Origin: Streptomyces asoensis
GTDB lineage: Bacteria; Actinomycetota; Actinomycetes; Streptomycetales; Streptomycetaceae
DNA: 64,000 nt
Reading direction: 5' to 3'
NCBI RefSeq assembly: GCF_013085465.1
Contig: NZ_CP049838.1
Coordinates: 8,618,001-8,682,000, forward strand
A program made the translations under genes and the position numbers. Shown one piece after another: positions 1 to 11,106 of the stretch; positions within the stretch are counted from its first letter, which is position 1, and each line of letters begins with the position of its first letter. The notes beneath the pieces were generated by a model, which was not told the origin of the DNA, did not search any database, and saw nothing but the letters and a program-made list of their open reading frames with translations.

Positions 1-878
1 AACATGGCCATGTAGTGGGGGTTGCGGTCGGTGCGGTCGTCGTCGGCCTGCGGCTGGACGCCGGGAATGTCGGCCAGCAGCGCGGACAGCACCGGCCACC
101 GCTCCTCACGGACCGTGATCTGACCGTCCAGCCGGGCGAGTTGGGCGCGCAGCACCGCGGCCGAGAACTCGTTGAGCCGCATGTTGGTGCCGGCCACCTG
201 GTGCAGGTAGTGGCGGTCGGTGCGGGGGCGGCCGCAGGAGTGCCGCAGGAACGCCCTTTCGTACGTCTCCTCGTCGGGGAAGACGAGGGCGCCGCCTTCG
301 CCGGCGGTCATCAGCTTGCCGTTCTGGAAGCTGAACGCGGCGATCGACCCCAGTTCCCCGACCCGCCGGCCACGCCACCGCGCTCCGTGCGCGTGCGCCG
401 CGTCCTGGAGCAGCGCCACGCCGGCGTCGGCGGCCAGCTTCTCCAGCCCGTCCATGTCCGCCATCAGCCCGGCCATGTGCACGGGCATGATCACCTTGGT
501 GCGCGGGGTGATGGCCGCGGCCGCCGCGGCGACGTCGATGCAGTACGTCCCGGGGTCCACGTCCACGGGCACGCTGACCGCGCCGAGCCGCTGTACCGCC
601 TGCGAGGACGAGATGAAGGTGAACGCGGGCACGATCACCTCGTCGCCCGGGCCGACGCCCATGGTCTGGAGGGCGAGCTCCAGCGCATGCGTTCCGTTGG
701 TGACGGCCAGCGTGTATCGGGCACCGTGGTACTCGGCGAACTCCTCCTCGAAGGAGGTCACTTCACCGCCTCCCATGCGCCACCACTGGCCCTGTGCCAG
801 CGCACGTTCGAGAGCCTCGCGTTCGGTGTCGTCGAACTGGGGCCAGGCCGGGAAGGTCGGTGCGGGCCGGGGCTTCAT
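1..878 (-). CDS. rifK: AHBA synthase (3-amino-5-hydroxybenzoate synthase), partial at the left edge
   Basis: This is a PLP-dependent enzyme of the DegT/DnrJ/EryC1/StrS aminotransferase fold. AHBA synthase aromatises 5-amino-5-deoxy-3-dehydroshikimate to 3-amino-5-hydroxybenzoate, the starter unit of ansamycins. The N-terminus (MKPRPAPTFPAWPQFDD) and the block QGQWWRMGGGEVTSFEEEF are typical of RifK homologues. The PLP lysine is in SFQNGKLMTAGEGG at residue 188, the position usual for the family. The ATG at 878 has GGAG about 12 bases upstream. The gene is cut by the window edge after about 292 residues; roughly the last quarter (about 95 residues) is missing. It is transcribed away from the P450 gene at 1296, and a conserved promoter-like element lies 160 bases upstream. 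The identity is clear. rifK is used in the sense of a homologue; the same fold also serves sugar aminotransferases, but the N-terminal signature argues against that. Confidence 0.95.
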   Translation of the reverse strand, partial: MKPRPAPTFPAWPQFDDTEREALERALAQGQWWRMGGGEVTSFEEEFAEYHGARYTLAVTNGTHALELALQTMGVGPGDEVIVPAFTFISSSQAVQRLGAVSVPVDVDPGTYCIDVAAAAAAITPRTKVIMPVHMAGLMADMDGLEKLAADAGVALLQDAAHAHGARWRGRRVGELGSIAAFSFQNGKLMTAGEGGALVFPDEETYERAFLRHSCGRPRTDRHYLHQVAGTNMRLNEFSAAVLRAQLARLDGQITVREERWPVLSALLADIPGVQPQADDDRTDRNPHYMAM

Positions 879-1037
879 GCTGGCTACTCTCCTCTTGTCT
901 CCCGCCCGCAACGGTGGGTTCCCTCCGAGCAGCCTCGGCCGTCCACCGTGGAGAGGGTCCATGTCCTGCGCCGTCTCGCGGACCGCCCCGGAGCATTCGG
1001 CAGGGCATCCATAGGCGAGGTGATCGAGTGTCGCTTC

Positions 1038-1069
1038 ACGGTAGGCAGCCGGTCGCGGCCGTCGCATCG
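1038..1069 (-). promoter_or_regulatory. Promoter-like element CGATG-N21-TACCGT upstream of AHBA synthase
   Basis: Read on the minus strand, CGATG (1069-1065) is followed after exactly 21 bases by TACCGT (1043-1038). The same two blocks at the same spacing occur at 1165, 8578, 9385 and 36451, each in front of a cluster gene or operon. TACCGT would serve as a -10; a -35 hexamer starting at the T of GATG gives a 17-base spacer. It lies 160 bases before the AHBA synthase start. That it is a promoter is inferred. Confidence 0.55.
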
Positions 1070-1164
1070 CACGACCTGGTAGTACCCGGCCGGGGGACCA
1101 CCGCGGCGGGGCGCGGACCACCCGTACTGCGGCCTCGAGGGGGAGCGCGCACTACCCGTGTGAA

Positions 1165-1196
1165 GGATGCCGGGGCGTCCGCCGCGAGCCTACGGT
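1165..1196 (+). promoter_or_regulatory. Promoter-like element GGATG-N21-TACGGT upstream of the first P450
   Basis: GGATG (1165-1169) and TACGGT (1191-1196) are separated by 21 bases, and GG follows the hexamer. The element sits 100 bases upstream of the P450 start at 1296, in the 417-base divergent gap 879-1295. This gap holds the two opposed copies of the element (the other is at 1038-1069 on the minus strand) and no gene that I can support. Confidence 0.6.
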
Positions 1197-1295
1197 GGCG
1201 GGCGGGCAGCGGAATCCCGCGCCGGGACGGGCCACCGGCCCGGCGGCGCGCGGAGGCTGCCGATCTCTCACCCCCGTCGCGGAAGGGCCCGGATC

Positions 1296-2525
1296 ATGAC
1301 CCGCCCCGTCGTCAGCCCCGATGAGCTCGACTCCCTGGACTTCGCCGACCCCCGGCTGCATGCCGAGCGGGACCTCACCGAGGTGTGGCGTCATCTGCGC
1401 GCGCAGCGGCCGTTCCACTGGCAGCCCCCGCGGGAGGACCGTCCAGGCTTCTGGGTGCTCAGCCGCTACGCCGACGCGATGGCCGTCTACCGTGACAAGG
1501 AGCACTTCACCACCGAGCGCGGGAACGCCCTGGAGAACCTCCTGATCGGAGGGGACCCGGCGGCAGGATCCATGCTCGCGGTCACCGACGGCCCGAAGCA
1601 CACCCGGCTGCGCAACGTCCTCAACTCCGCGTTCGCGCCGAAGACGCTCGCACGCATCCGCCACAGCCTGCGCCGCAGTATCGACGACCTCCTCGCCGTC
1701 GCCCTGGAGAAGGGCGAGTGCGACTTCGTCCGCGAGGTGTCGGCGAGCATCCCGCTGGGCGCCATCTGTGACCTCCTGGGCGTGCCGGAGAACGACCACC
1801 GGTACCTGCTGGACCGCACCTCGCACGCCTGGAGCTCCGACGAGGCCGACGCCTCCCCGGAGGCGACCTGGCAGGCGAAGAGCGAACTCCTGCTGTACTT
1901 CTCCGATGTGGCAGCGGCGCGGCGCGGCGACGACGGCGACGACGTGATCAGCCTGCTGGCCAACTGCCGTATCGACGGTGACCCGATCAGCGACCGCGAC
2001 CTGATGGCCAACTGCTACGGGTTGATCATCGGCGGCGACGAGACCGGACGGCACGCGATCTCCAGCGGCCTGAAGGCGCTGATCGAGCACCCGGAGCAGT
2101 GGCGGGCGCTCAAGGACGGCACGGCCGACCTCACGACCGCCGCCGACGAGGTACTGCGCTGGACCGTGCCGTCGCTGCACAGCGGCCGGACGGCCACCGC
2201 CGACACCGAGGTGAACGGCCGGCTGATCAAGGAGGGCGACATCGTCACCGTGTGGACCTCCTCGGCCAACCGCGACGCCGAGGTGTTCCCGGACCCGGAC
2301 CGTTTCACCCTGGACCGCTCCCCGAACAAGCATCTGACGTTCGCCTTCGGCTCGCACATCTGCCTGGGACACAACCTGGCGCGGATCGAGGTGGAGGAGG
2401 TGCTCGGCGCCCTGCGCACCCTGGTGTCCTCGGCCGAGCAGACCGGCCCCGAGGAGTGGATCTACTCGAGCATCCTGCACGGCATGAGTTCCCTGCCGGT
2501 GGCGCTCACGCCCCAGGGGCGGTGA
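1296..2525 (+). CDS. Cytochrome P450, PCP-tethered amino acid hydroxylase type (first paralogue)
   Basis: A 409-residue class I bacterial P450. The I-helix oxygen-activation motif is GGDETGR, the K-helix ExxR is in DEVLRW, and the heme-thiolate loop FAFGSHICLG places the ligand at Cys356. The GGDET form of the I-helix is characteristic of P450s that hydroxylate amino acids held on carrier proteins (NovI, NikQ and P450sky types). The ATG at 1296 follows GGAAGG by 9 bases. The protein is a close paralogue of the P450 at 14028: the opening block, [11 protein letters not shown], the ExxR region and the C-terminal WIYSS-LHGM block match almost residue for residue. It is followed after 6 bases by the CoA-transferase gene and is probably co-transcribed with it from the element at 1165. 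The substrate is unknown; a side-chain amino acid is more likely than the ansa macrocycle. Confidence 0.88.
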   Translation: MTRPVVSPDELDSLDFADPRLHAERDLTEVWRHLRAQRPFHWQPPREDRPGFWVLSRYADAMAVYRDKEHFTTERGNALENLLIGGDPAAGSMLAVTDGPKHTRLRNVLNSAFAPKTLARIRHSLRRSIDDLLAVALEKGECDFVREVSASIPLGAICDLLGVPENDHRYLLDRTSHAWSSDEADASPEATWQAKSELLLYFSDVAAARRGDDGDDVISLLANCRIDGDPISDRDLMANCYGLIIGGDETGRHAISSGLKALIEHPEQWRALKDGTADLTTAADEVLRWTVPSLHSGRTATADTEVNGRLIKEGDIVTVWTSSANRDAEVFPDPDRFTLDRSPNKHLTFAFGSHICLGHNLARIEVEEVLGALRTLVSSAEQTGPEEWIYSSILHGMSSLPVALTPQGR

Positions 2526-2531
2526 CGCGGG

Positions 2532-3767
2532 ATGCCCCGGACGCGACCGCTCGCGGGCACCGGCCTGCCGCTCGCGGGCATCACCGTGGTCGCCGTGGAG
2601 CAGGCGGTGGCTGCGCCGCTGGCCACCCGTCACATGGCCGACCTCGGCGCCCGCGTGATCAAGGTGGAACGCCCGGACGGCGGTGACTTCGCGCGGAGCT
2701 ACGACACCAGCGTGGGCGGACTGGCCAGTCATTTCGTCTGGCTCAACCGGGGCAAGGAATCGGTGACGCTCGACCTGAAGTCGCCCGGCGGGCGCCAGGT
2801 CCTGGCCGAGCTCGTCGCCACCGCCGACGTTTTCGTGCAGAACCTCGCCCCGGGCGCGGCCGTGCGCCTGGGCTTCGGGGCCACCGAGCTGAGGGCCCGG
2901 CACCCGCGACTGGTGACCGTCGACATGTCGGGGTACGGAAGCACCGGCCCCTACCGGGACAAGCGGGCCTACGACATGCTCATCCAGTGCGAGGCGGCCC
3001 TGGTCTCGGTGACCGGGGCGGCCGACCACCCGGCGAAGGCGGGCATCCCCGCCGCCGACATCGCGGCGGGCATGTACGCCCTGTCCGCGACCCTCGCCGC
3101 CCTGGTGGGGCGGGGGGTGGGGGGTGAGGGCGCCGCGCTGGAGATCTCGATGCTGGAGGCGACGAGCGAGTGGATGGGTTACCAGATCTACCACGCCCAG
3201 GGGACCGGACGTTCGCCCGGTCGCATGGGCCTGTCGCATCCCAGCGTGGCGCCCTACGACGCGTTTCCCACGGCCGACGGCGCGGACGTGGTCATCGGAG
3301 TGCAGAACGACCGGGAGTGGGCGAGGTTCGCCGCGGAGTTCCTGGGCCGGCCCGACCTCGCGACCGACCCGGCCTGGGCGACGAACGTGGCCCGGGTGCA
3401 GCACCGTGAGGCGGTGGACGCGCTGGTCGCCGAGCACACCTCGGCGACGTCCGCGGACCGGCTCGTGGCCTGCCTGGACGCCATCGGCATCGCGTCGGCC
3501 CGCGTCAACGGGGTCGGTGACCTGCTGGATCATCCGCAGCTGGCCGCGCGCCGCCGCTGGCGTCCGGTGGAGACCCCCGGCGGCACCGTACTCGGACTGC
3601 TGCCGCCGTTCACCGTCGAAGGCGTGGAGCTGCCGATGGGGCCGGTCCCGGCACTCGGCGAGCACACCGCGCCGGTGCTGCGCGAGCTGGGCTACTCCGC
3701 CGCTGACATCGTCGGCCTGCGGCGCTGCGGTGCCGTCTCCTGTGTGCCGGAGACCTCCCTGGCCTGA
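2532..3767 (+). CDS. CaiB/BaiF family (class III) CoA-transferase
   Basis: A 411-residue protein with the class III CoA-transferase fold throughout. The N-terminal Rossmann-like segment reads LPLAGITVVAVEQAVAAP, then LGARVIKVERPDGGDFAR and the WLNRGKESVTLDL block. The likely catalytic aspartate is in RAYDMLIQCEAAL, which corresponds to the Asp that forms the acyl-anhydride in FRC and CaiB. Length is normal for the family. The gene starts 6 bases after the P450 stop. Class III enzymes move CoA between organic acids through covalent intermediates, so this one could activate or recycle a carboxylic acid used by the cluster. Nothing in the sequence fixes the acid. The family call is firm; the pathway role is unknown. 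The 122 bases to the convergent regulator gene hold no feature I can name. Confidence 0.88.
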   Translation: MPRTRPLAGTGLPLAGITVVAVEQAVAAPLATRHMADLGARVIKVERPDGGDFARSYDTSVGGLASHFVWLNRGKESVTLDLKSPGGRQVLAELVATADVFVQNLAPGAAVRLGFGATELRARHPRLVTVDMSGYGSTGPYRDKRAYDMLIQCEAALVSVTGAADHPAKAGIPAADIAAGMYALSATLAALVGRGVGGEGAALEISMLEATSEWMGYQIYHAQGTGRSPGRMGLSHPSVAPYDAFPTADGADVVIGVQNDREWARFAAEFLGRPDLATDPAWATNVARVQHREAVDALVAEHTSATSADRLVACLDAIGIASARVNGVGDLLDHPQLAARRRWRPVETPGGTVLGLLPPFTVEGVELPMGPVPALGEHTAPVLRELGYSAADIVGLRRCGAVSCVPETSLA

Positions 3768-3889
3768 GCCGGGGACCGGTCCGGGTGCGCACGGTCGGCG
3801 TGGCGGAGCGCCTCACCGGCGACGCGGCCGCCCGCCGGCCCGGGGGACCTGCCGTTCGCCCCGGTCACCGGGAGCGGCGCCACCCGGGA

Positions 3890-5305
3890 TCATCTGTGCG
3901 CGGTGCGCTGCGCCGCCGCCACCCAGGGCAGCGGCGCTGTCTCTCCCCGTCGCAGGGATGCCTCTGCCACGAGCACGGCCGGGGCCGGCCCGTCGTGACG
4001 GCGCTCGTCGTTGTGCTCGCGTGTTCCCGTCTGCCGGACGGCCAGGTCGTTCCACGCGCTGGCCAGTTGCACGCGGGACTCCACGCCCAGCTTGCGGAAG
4101 ATCTTGCGCAGGTGGAACGCGATGGTGTGCGGCGACAGGAAGAGCCGGCCCGCGGTCTGCCCGTTGGTGAAGCCCTGGGCGACCAGATGCGCGACGGCGT
4201 ACTCGGTGTCGGTCAGTTCCGGGATCTCCCGCCTTCGCTGATGCCGGCCCACCACTGCGGCGTCCGCGGTGCTGTGGTGCAGCTGGGACTCGACGCGTGA
4301 GGCGTCCCGCCACGCTCCGGTCTGCGTGTAGGTGGCCAGCGCCTGCCGGAGGTCGCGCGCCGGGGCGGTCCGGTCGTCGGCACCGCGGGCGAGCATGAAA
4401 GCGATGTCTTCGTTGGCCGACGCCTTCGCCCAGGGGTCGACGTGCGACTCGGCGGCGAGCCGGAGCTTGCCGAGGTCCTCGTCGTGCAGTCCGGCGGCGT
4501 GGGCTGCTGCTGCCTGCAACGAGCTGAAGTGCGGATTCTCGGCGGCCAGTTGCTGACAGATCCGAACGCCGTGTGCCGCCAGCTGTCTGCGGCCGCAGTT
4601 CATCATGAGCCGAACGAGCCAGGGCAGCGCCGCGGGTTCGGCGATCGAGAGTTGGCGTACGGCCGTGTCCGCGGCGAGCAACTCGGCTCCCAGCGGCACG
4701 GCGTTGCGTCGGCCCGTCTTGGCCTCGGCGATCTGGATCACGGCCCAGGCGGCCTGGCCGACAGGGAGCATCTCCCGTTGGAAGACGGTGTCTTCCTTCA
4801 GCTTCTGCGCGTAGCGGACGGCCGTGGACAGATGCCCCTGGCGCAGTGCGGACTGCGCCAGCACGAAGTGTCCGAGCGGTGTCCAGGCCTTGAGGCCGGA
4901 CCGCTTGGCCTCCCCGAGTCCGGCGGTGGCGAGTTTGGCCGCGTTCCCGAAGTCACCGGTGGCGAGGACGACTTCGGACCGGACGAGGGTCGCGGTCGCG
5001 GTCAACTGGTCGTCGCCGCGCGCCCGGACGAGTTCGTCGACGGTTCCCAGTACGGCCTGTGCCTGGTCCGTCCTTCGCACCTGCGCCAGCAGGAGGCCCA
5101 GGACGAACGCGGCTTCCGCGCGGCAGGGACTGGCCGCCGTGCAGCCGTCGTGCAGCGCCTGTTCGGCGCCACCGATGCCGTCGTCCAGTCGGCCGTCGCG
5201 CCAGGAGCGCCGGGCCGACGAGACGAAGGGGGCGGTACGGCACGAGGATGTCGTGCATTTCAGTGGAGATACCGTCGTGTGGGGAGTGTGGCACTCGGCT
5301 AACAT
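3890..5305 (-). CDS. LuxR-family regulator, apparently an N-terminally truncated LAL
   Basis: The C-terminal 65 residues form a LuxR/NarL helix-turn-helix (ELTDTEYAVAHLVAQGFTN... SPHTIAFHLRKIFRKLGV). The middle is alpha-helical and TPR/ATAD-like, as in the second half of large LAL activators (GdmRI/II, AveR type). LALs normally have 900 or more residues and a Walker A P-loop at the N-terminus; no P-loop is found here and the opposite-strand rifJ gene begins upstream, so about half of a LAL is missing. Family-like sequence begins near SARRSWRDGRLDDG (about 5225). The start is uncertain: ATG at 5305 (second codon TTA) and ATG at 5353 are in frame, neither with a good ribosome site, and codon use upstream of 5225 looks non-coding. 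It could be a functional short regulator or a relic. Confidence 0.6.
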   Translation of the reverse strand: MLAECHTPHTTVSPLKCTTSSCRTAPFVSSARRSWRDGRLDDGIGGAEQALHDGCTAASPCRAEAAFVLGLLLAQVRRTDQAQAVLGTVDELVRARGDDQLTATATLVRSEVVLATGDFGNAAKLATAGLGEAKRSGLKAWTPLGHFVLAQSALRQGHLSTAVRYAQKLKEDTVFQREMLPVGQAAWAVIQIAEAKTGRRNAVPLGAELLAADTAVRQLSIAEPAALPWLVRLMMNCGRRQLAAHGVRICQQLAAENPHFSSLQAAAAHAAGLHDEDLGKLRLAAESHVDPWAKASANEDIAFMLARGADDRTAPARDLRQALATYTQTGAWRDASRVESQLHHSTADAAVVGRHQRRREIPELTDTEYAVAHLVAQGFTNGQTAGRLFLSPHTIAFHLRKIFRKLGVESRVQLASAWNDLAVRQTGTREHNDERRHDGPAPAVLVAEASLRRGETAPLPWVAAAQRTAHR

Positions 5306-5702
5306 GCTGTTTTGCAAAGCAGACCCCCGCCTATGCAATACGAAATCCGACATGCTCGAGTGAGCGTATGGTCGGCTTCTTGCGGTTGTCAACGGTGGCC
5401 ATTTTTGGGCAGTAATTCGATCCCAGAAGAGTGATTTCATGCCACAGGAGAGTTGACGAATCTTTTGCCGGCTCTTGTTTGACTTGCGGCCCGTGAGGGG
5501 TTCGGTGAGATGTGCGACTGTCGCATGTTTGCGCGAGGTGCGGCCTGGGCAGGCCATTGAACTGGGCTGATTCGGAGATCCGTTCGCCGGTGTTCAGGAC
5601 TGTCAAGTCGTGCGGTTGTGGTGTGAGTGGGGGTGGACGAGCCTGGCGGACCGGGTCGTGATGGTGTCCGACGGCCGGATTCCGCCGCACGGAGGGGTGG
5701 GT
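5306..5702. other. AT-richer intergenic region between the truncated regulator and rifJ
   Basis: About 400 bases of visibly lower GC than the rest of the window, especially 5290-5490, with runs such as CATTTTTGGGCAGTAATTCG. It must hold the promoter for the rifJ-rifH operon. I could not find the GATG-N21-TAC element here. The ribosome site GGAGGGGTGGG lies directly before the rifJ ATG. The composition shift may mark where the N-terminal half of the regulator was lost. Confidence 0.5.
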
Positions 5703-8552
<2,850 letters not shown>

Positions 8553-8577
8553 CCCACCCGACGACTACCAACCCGAC

Positions 8578-8609
8578 CGATGTCGGCCGGGCTCGGACCG
8601 CCCTACCCT
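8578..8609 (+). promoter_or_regulatory. Promoter-like element CGATG-N21-TACCCT upstream of the SDR gene
   Basis: CGATG (8578-8582) is followed after 21 bases by TACCCT (8604-8609), matching the spacing at 1165, 9385 and 36451. It lies 48 bases before the SDR start, in the short gap after the LLM gene. It is the most divergent copy in the second block. Confidence 0.45.
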
Positions 8610-8656
8610 TCGGCGCATGCGGGCGAATCGGCCCGCGCCGGATGAAAGGTGGGGAA

Positions 8657-9334
8657 ATGTCGCAGGTGGCGATCATCGCCGGAGCCGGTACCGACACCGT
8701 GGCCGCCGCGGCGCTCGCGCTGGCCGCGGACGGATTCGACGTGGCACTGCTCGACGCCGACGGATCCGTCGGCACGACCACGGTGGCCCAGGTCAGGGAC
8801 CTGGGCCACCGGGCGATGGCGGTGCGCACCGACTGGACCGACGCCGAGTCGGCCGACGCCGCGATCGGGCAGGTGTGCGCCGGCCTCGGCGATCCGTCGG
8901 TCCTGCTCACCGTCGTCCCCGTGGCCGGCCCCGGGCAACTGCACGCGCTCTCCCAGGAGCAGTGGACCGATACGACCGCCGTACCGCTGCGCGCGGTCTT
9001 CCTGGCCTGCCAGGCCGTACTCGACCCCATGATCAAGAACGGTGGCGGCCGGATCATCACGGTCGCGGACGCCGCGGGCGCGGAGACCGAGAACGCCACC
9101 GTACGCACCGCGCTCGAGGGCCTCACCCGGACCATGGCGCTCGAACTGGCGCCGCTGGGCATCACCGCCCATCTCCTCACCGCGCCCCTCCCCGTCGACC
9201 AACTCGGTACCCGGGCGGGCCGGATCCCCACCGCGGCGGAGTTCTCCGCGCAGGCGGCCCGGACCGTCGCGATGCTCACCGGAACCGCCGCCGACCCCCT
9301 CACGGGGCAAGCCCTGCGGGTGGGCACCCCCTGA
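8657..9334 (+). CDS. Short-chain dehydrogenase/reductase with degenerate active site
   Basis: A 225-residue protein with SDR fold but altered key residues. The cofactor loop TGxxxGIG is replaced by AGAGTDTVAAAAL, and the YxxxK pair is lost: where family members read Y-x-x-x-K-x-A-LEGLTRTLA this protein reads NATVRTALEGLTRTMA. It is therefore probably not a stand-alone dehydrogenase. In aminocoumarin clusters NovJ and NovK (CloJ/CloK) form a heterotetramer that oxidises beta-hydroxytyrosyl-PCP; a non-catalytic SDR partner would fit that arrangement, but no intact partner lies in this part of the window. The ATG at 8657 has GGGGAA directly upstream; the ATG at 8642 is less likely. Function beyond the family is inferred from context. 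Confidence 0.75.
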   Translation: MSQVAIIAGAGTDTVAAAALALAADGFDVALLDADGSVGTTTVAQVRDLGHRAMAVRTDWTDAESADAAIGQVCAGLGDPSVLLTVVPVAGPGQLHALSQEQWTDTTAVPLRAVFLACQAVLDPMIKNGGGRIITVADAAGAETENATVRTALEGLTRTMALELAPLGITAHLLTAPLPVDQLGTRAGRIPTAAEFSAQAARTVAMLTGTAADPLTGQALRVGTP

Positions 9335-9384
9335 CAGCCGTCGACAGTGACCGCACGGTGGCCGTGCCGGGCTACCAGCCCGAG

Positions 9385-9416
9385 GGATGTGAGCCCCCCC
9401 GGCCGGAACCTACGGT
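9385..9416 (+). promoter_or_regulatory. Promoter-like element GGATG-N21-TACGGT upstream of the ligase operon
   Basis: GGATG (9385-9389), 21 bases, TACGGT (9411-9416), then GG. This is an exact match to the element at 1165 in both blocks. It lies 124 bases before the ligase start, in the 205-base gap after the SDR gene, and probably drives the tightly packed genes from the ligase to the P450 ending at 17533. Confidence 0.6.
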
Positions 9417-9539
9417 GGTCGGGATCAGGGCGCAGGTCGATGCACCCCGCCGGAAGGTCCCTGCACACCCGGCCCGGACATGCCGACACGCCATGCCCGA
9501 ACGTGCCTGTTGACCACCGAGTCGCATTGGAGAACGTAC

Positions 9540-11105
9540 GTGCAAGGCCATGAGCACTACGTGCGCCAGATCCTCGCGAAGCTGAGCGCCGAACCCGGTG
9601 GCGTCCCGCTCGTTCACCGGGACACGCCGACCACCGCCCGCCGGCTGGCGGACTCCGTCATCTCCGCCGCGGCCCGGATGCGCGAGCACGGCGTCGGCCC
9701 CGGCAGCGCAGTGGCCGTACTGACGAACCCGAACACGCCCGAGACTCTGATACTGCGCTACGCGGCGAACCTGGTGGGCGCCACCGCCGTGCACATCCGC
9801 GGTGTCAACGCGGTCGACCCCTCCGACGAGCTGTCCGCCGAGGCGCAACTCGGCATCCTCATGGACGTGAGGCCGGCCATGCTCGCCATCGACCGGGACA
9901 ACATCGCCCGGGCACTGGAACTCTGCGGTTCTCTGCCCGAGCGTCCGCCGGTCGCGGTGCTCGGTGGTGGTGGCGCCCTCCCGAGCGCGATCGACCTGTC
10001 CGCCCCCGGCGACATCGACCTCACCACCGCCGAGCAGGGCACGATCGCCGTCGTGACCTACACCAGCGGCTCCACGGGCAAGCCCAAAGGCGTCAGCTGG
10101 CCCTACGCGGTCAAGAACGAGATGGTCGCGACGTCCGCAGTCCGCGGTGACCGCGCCCGGTGCCTGGTCACCGCGCCCCTCACCCACTCGAGCGGCGCCA
10201 CCGCGGACGACACGATCGTCGCCGGCGGCGTCGTCGTACTGCACCCCGGCTTCGACACCGCCGAGGTGCTGCGCGCCGTCCCTCGCCACGGGATCACCCG
10301 CCTCGTGCTCGGCGCACCGCAGGTGAACGCACTGGCCGAACACCCCGATGCGGCGAATACCGACCTGACGAGCCTGCGCGAGCTGTTCTACACCGGCAGC
10401 CCCGCCGCGCCCGAGCGGCTCGCCCACGCGGTCAAGGCGCTCGGCCCCGTGCTCTTCCAGGTCTACGGCACCAGCGAGACCGGACTGATCAGTCTGTTGA
10501 CGCCGCAGGACCACCTGGACCCGGAGCTGCGCGCCACCGTCGGCCGCCCGCCGGAGGCCGTCCGGGTGAGCATCCGTTCTGTCGCCGACGGTCGGGAACT
10601 GCCCGTCGGCGAGGCCGGCGAGGTGTGCGTGATCGGCCGGTGGCAGATGGCCGGCTACTGGAACGAGCCCGCACTGACGGCGCGTGCGGTGCGCGACGGC
10701 TGGGTGCACACCGGGGACATCGGACACCTCGACGAGGCGGGCTGGCTGCACCTGCACGGCCGGATCGCGGACGTCATCAAGGTCAAGGGCATCAAGGTCC
10801 ATCCGAGCGCGGTCGAGCGGGTGCTCCTGGAGCATCCGGGTGTGGAAGCCGCCGCGGTCTTCGGTGTCGAGGACGAGCAGCGCGTCGAGCGGATCTGCGC
10901 CGCCGTGGTGCCGCGCGACGGCGTGACCCTGGACCGCGCGGTGCTGGAACGGCACATCACCGCCGCGCTGTCGGCGAACCACGTGCCCGCCGAGATCGAA
11001 CTGCGGGAGACGTTGCCGCTGGTGGGTCCCGGCAAGCCGGACCGAATGCGGCTGCGCACCGAGGCCGTGGCACGGGCCGCGCAGGCCGAGGGGACGGCGA
11101 GCTGA
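9540..11105 (+). CDS. Acyl-adenylate-forming ligase (ANL superfamily)
   Basis: A 521-residue AMP-binding enzyme. The phosphate-binding loop [12 protein letters not shown] is near residue 173, the YGTSETG adenine-binding motif near 309, GWVHTGDIG near 390, and the A10 lysine is in [11 protein letters not shown] close to the C-terminus. It activates a carboxylic acid as an acyl-AMP and passes it to CoA, a carrier protein or an amine. The GTG at 9540 is preceded by TTGGAGAA at good spacing; an ATG 60 bases upstream (9480) is in frame but has no ribosome site. The gene ends 1 base before the NRPS ATG. In an aminocoumarin-type pathway the corresponding enzyme (NovL type) joins the acyl part to the aminocoumarin as an amide. 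That role is an inference; an acyl-CoA ligase for a side-chain acid is the alternative. Confidence 0.85.
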   Translation: MQGHEHYVRQILAKLSAEPGGVPLVHRDTPTTARRLADSVISAAARMREHGVGPGSAVAVLTNPNTPETLILRYAANLVGATAVHIRGVNAVDPSDELSAEAQLGILMDVRPAMLAIDRDNIARALELCGSLPERPPVAVLGGGGALPSAIDLSAPGDIDLTTAEQGTIAVVTYTSGSTGKPKGVSWPYAVKNEMVATSAVRGDRARCLVTAPLTHSSGATADDTIVAGGVVVLHPGFDTAEVLRAVPRHGITRLVLGAPQVNALAEHPDAANTDLTSLRELFYTGSPAAPERLAHAVKALGPVLFQVYGTSETGLISLLTPQDHLDPELRATVGRPPEAVRVSIRSVADGRELPVGEAGEVCVIGRWQMAGYWNEPALTARAVRDGWVHTGDIGHLDEAGWLHLHGRIADVIKVKGIKVHPSAVERVLLEHPGVEAAAVFGVEDEQRVERICAAVVPRDGVTLDRAVLERHITAALSANHVPAEIELRETLPLVGPGKPDRMRLRTEAVARAAQAEGTAS

Positions 11106-11106
11106 C

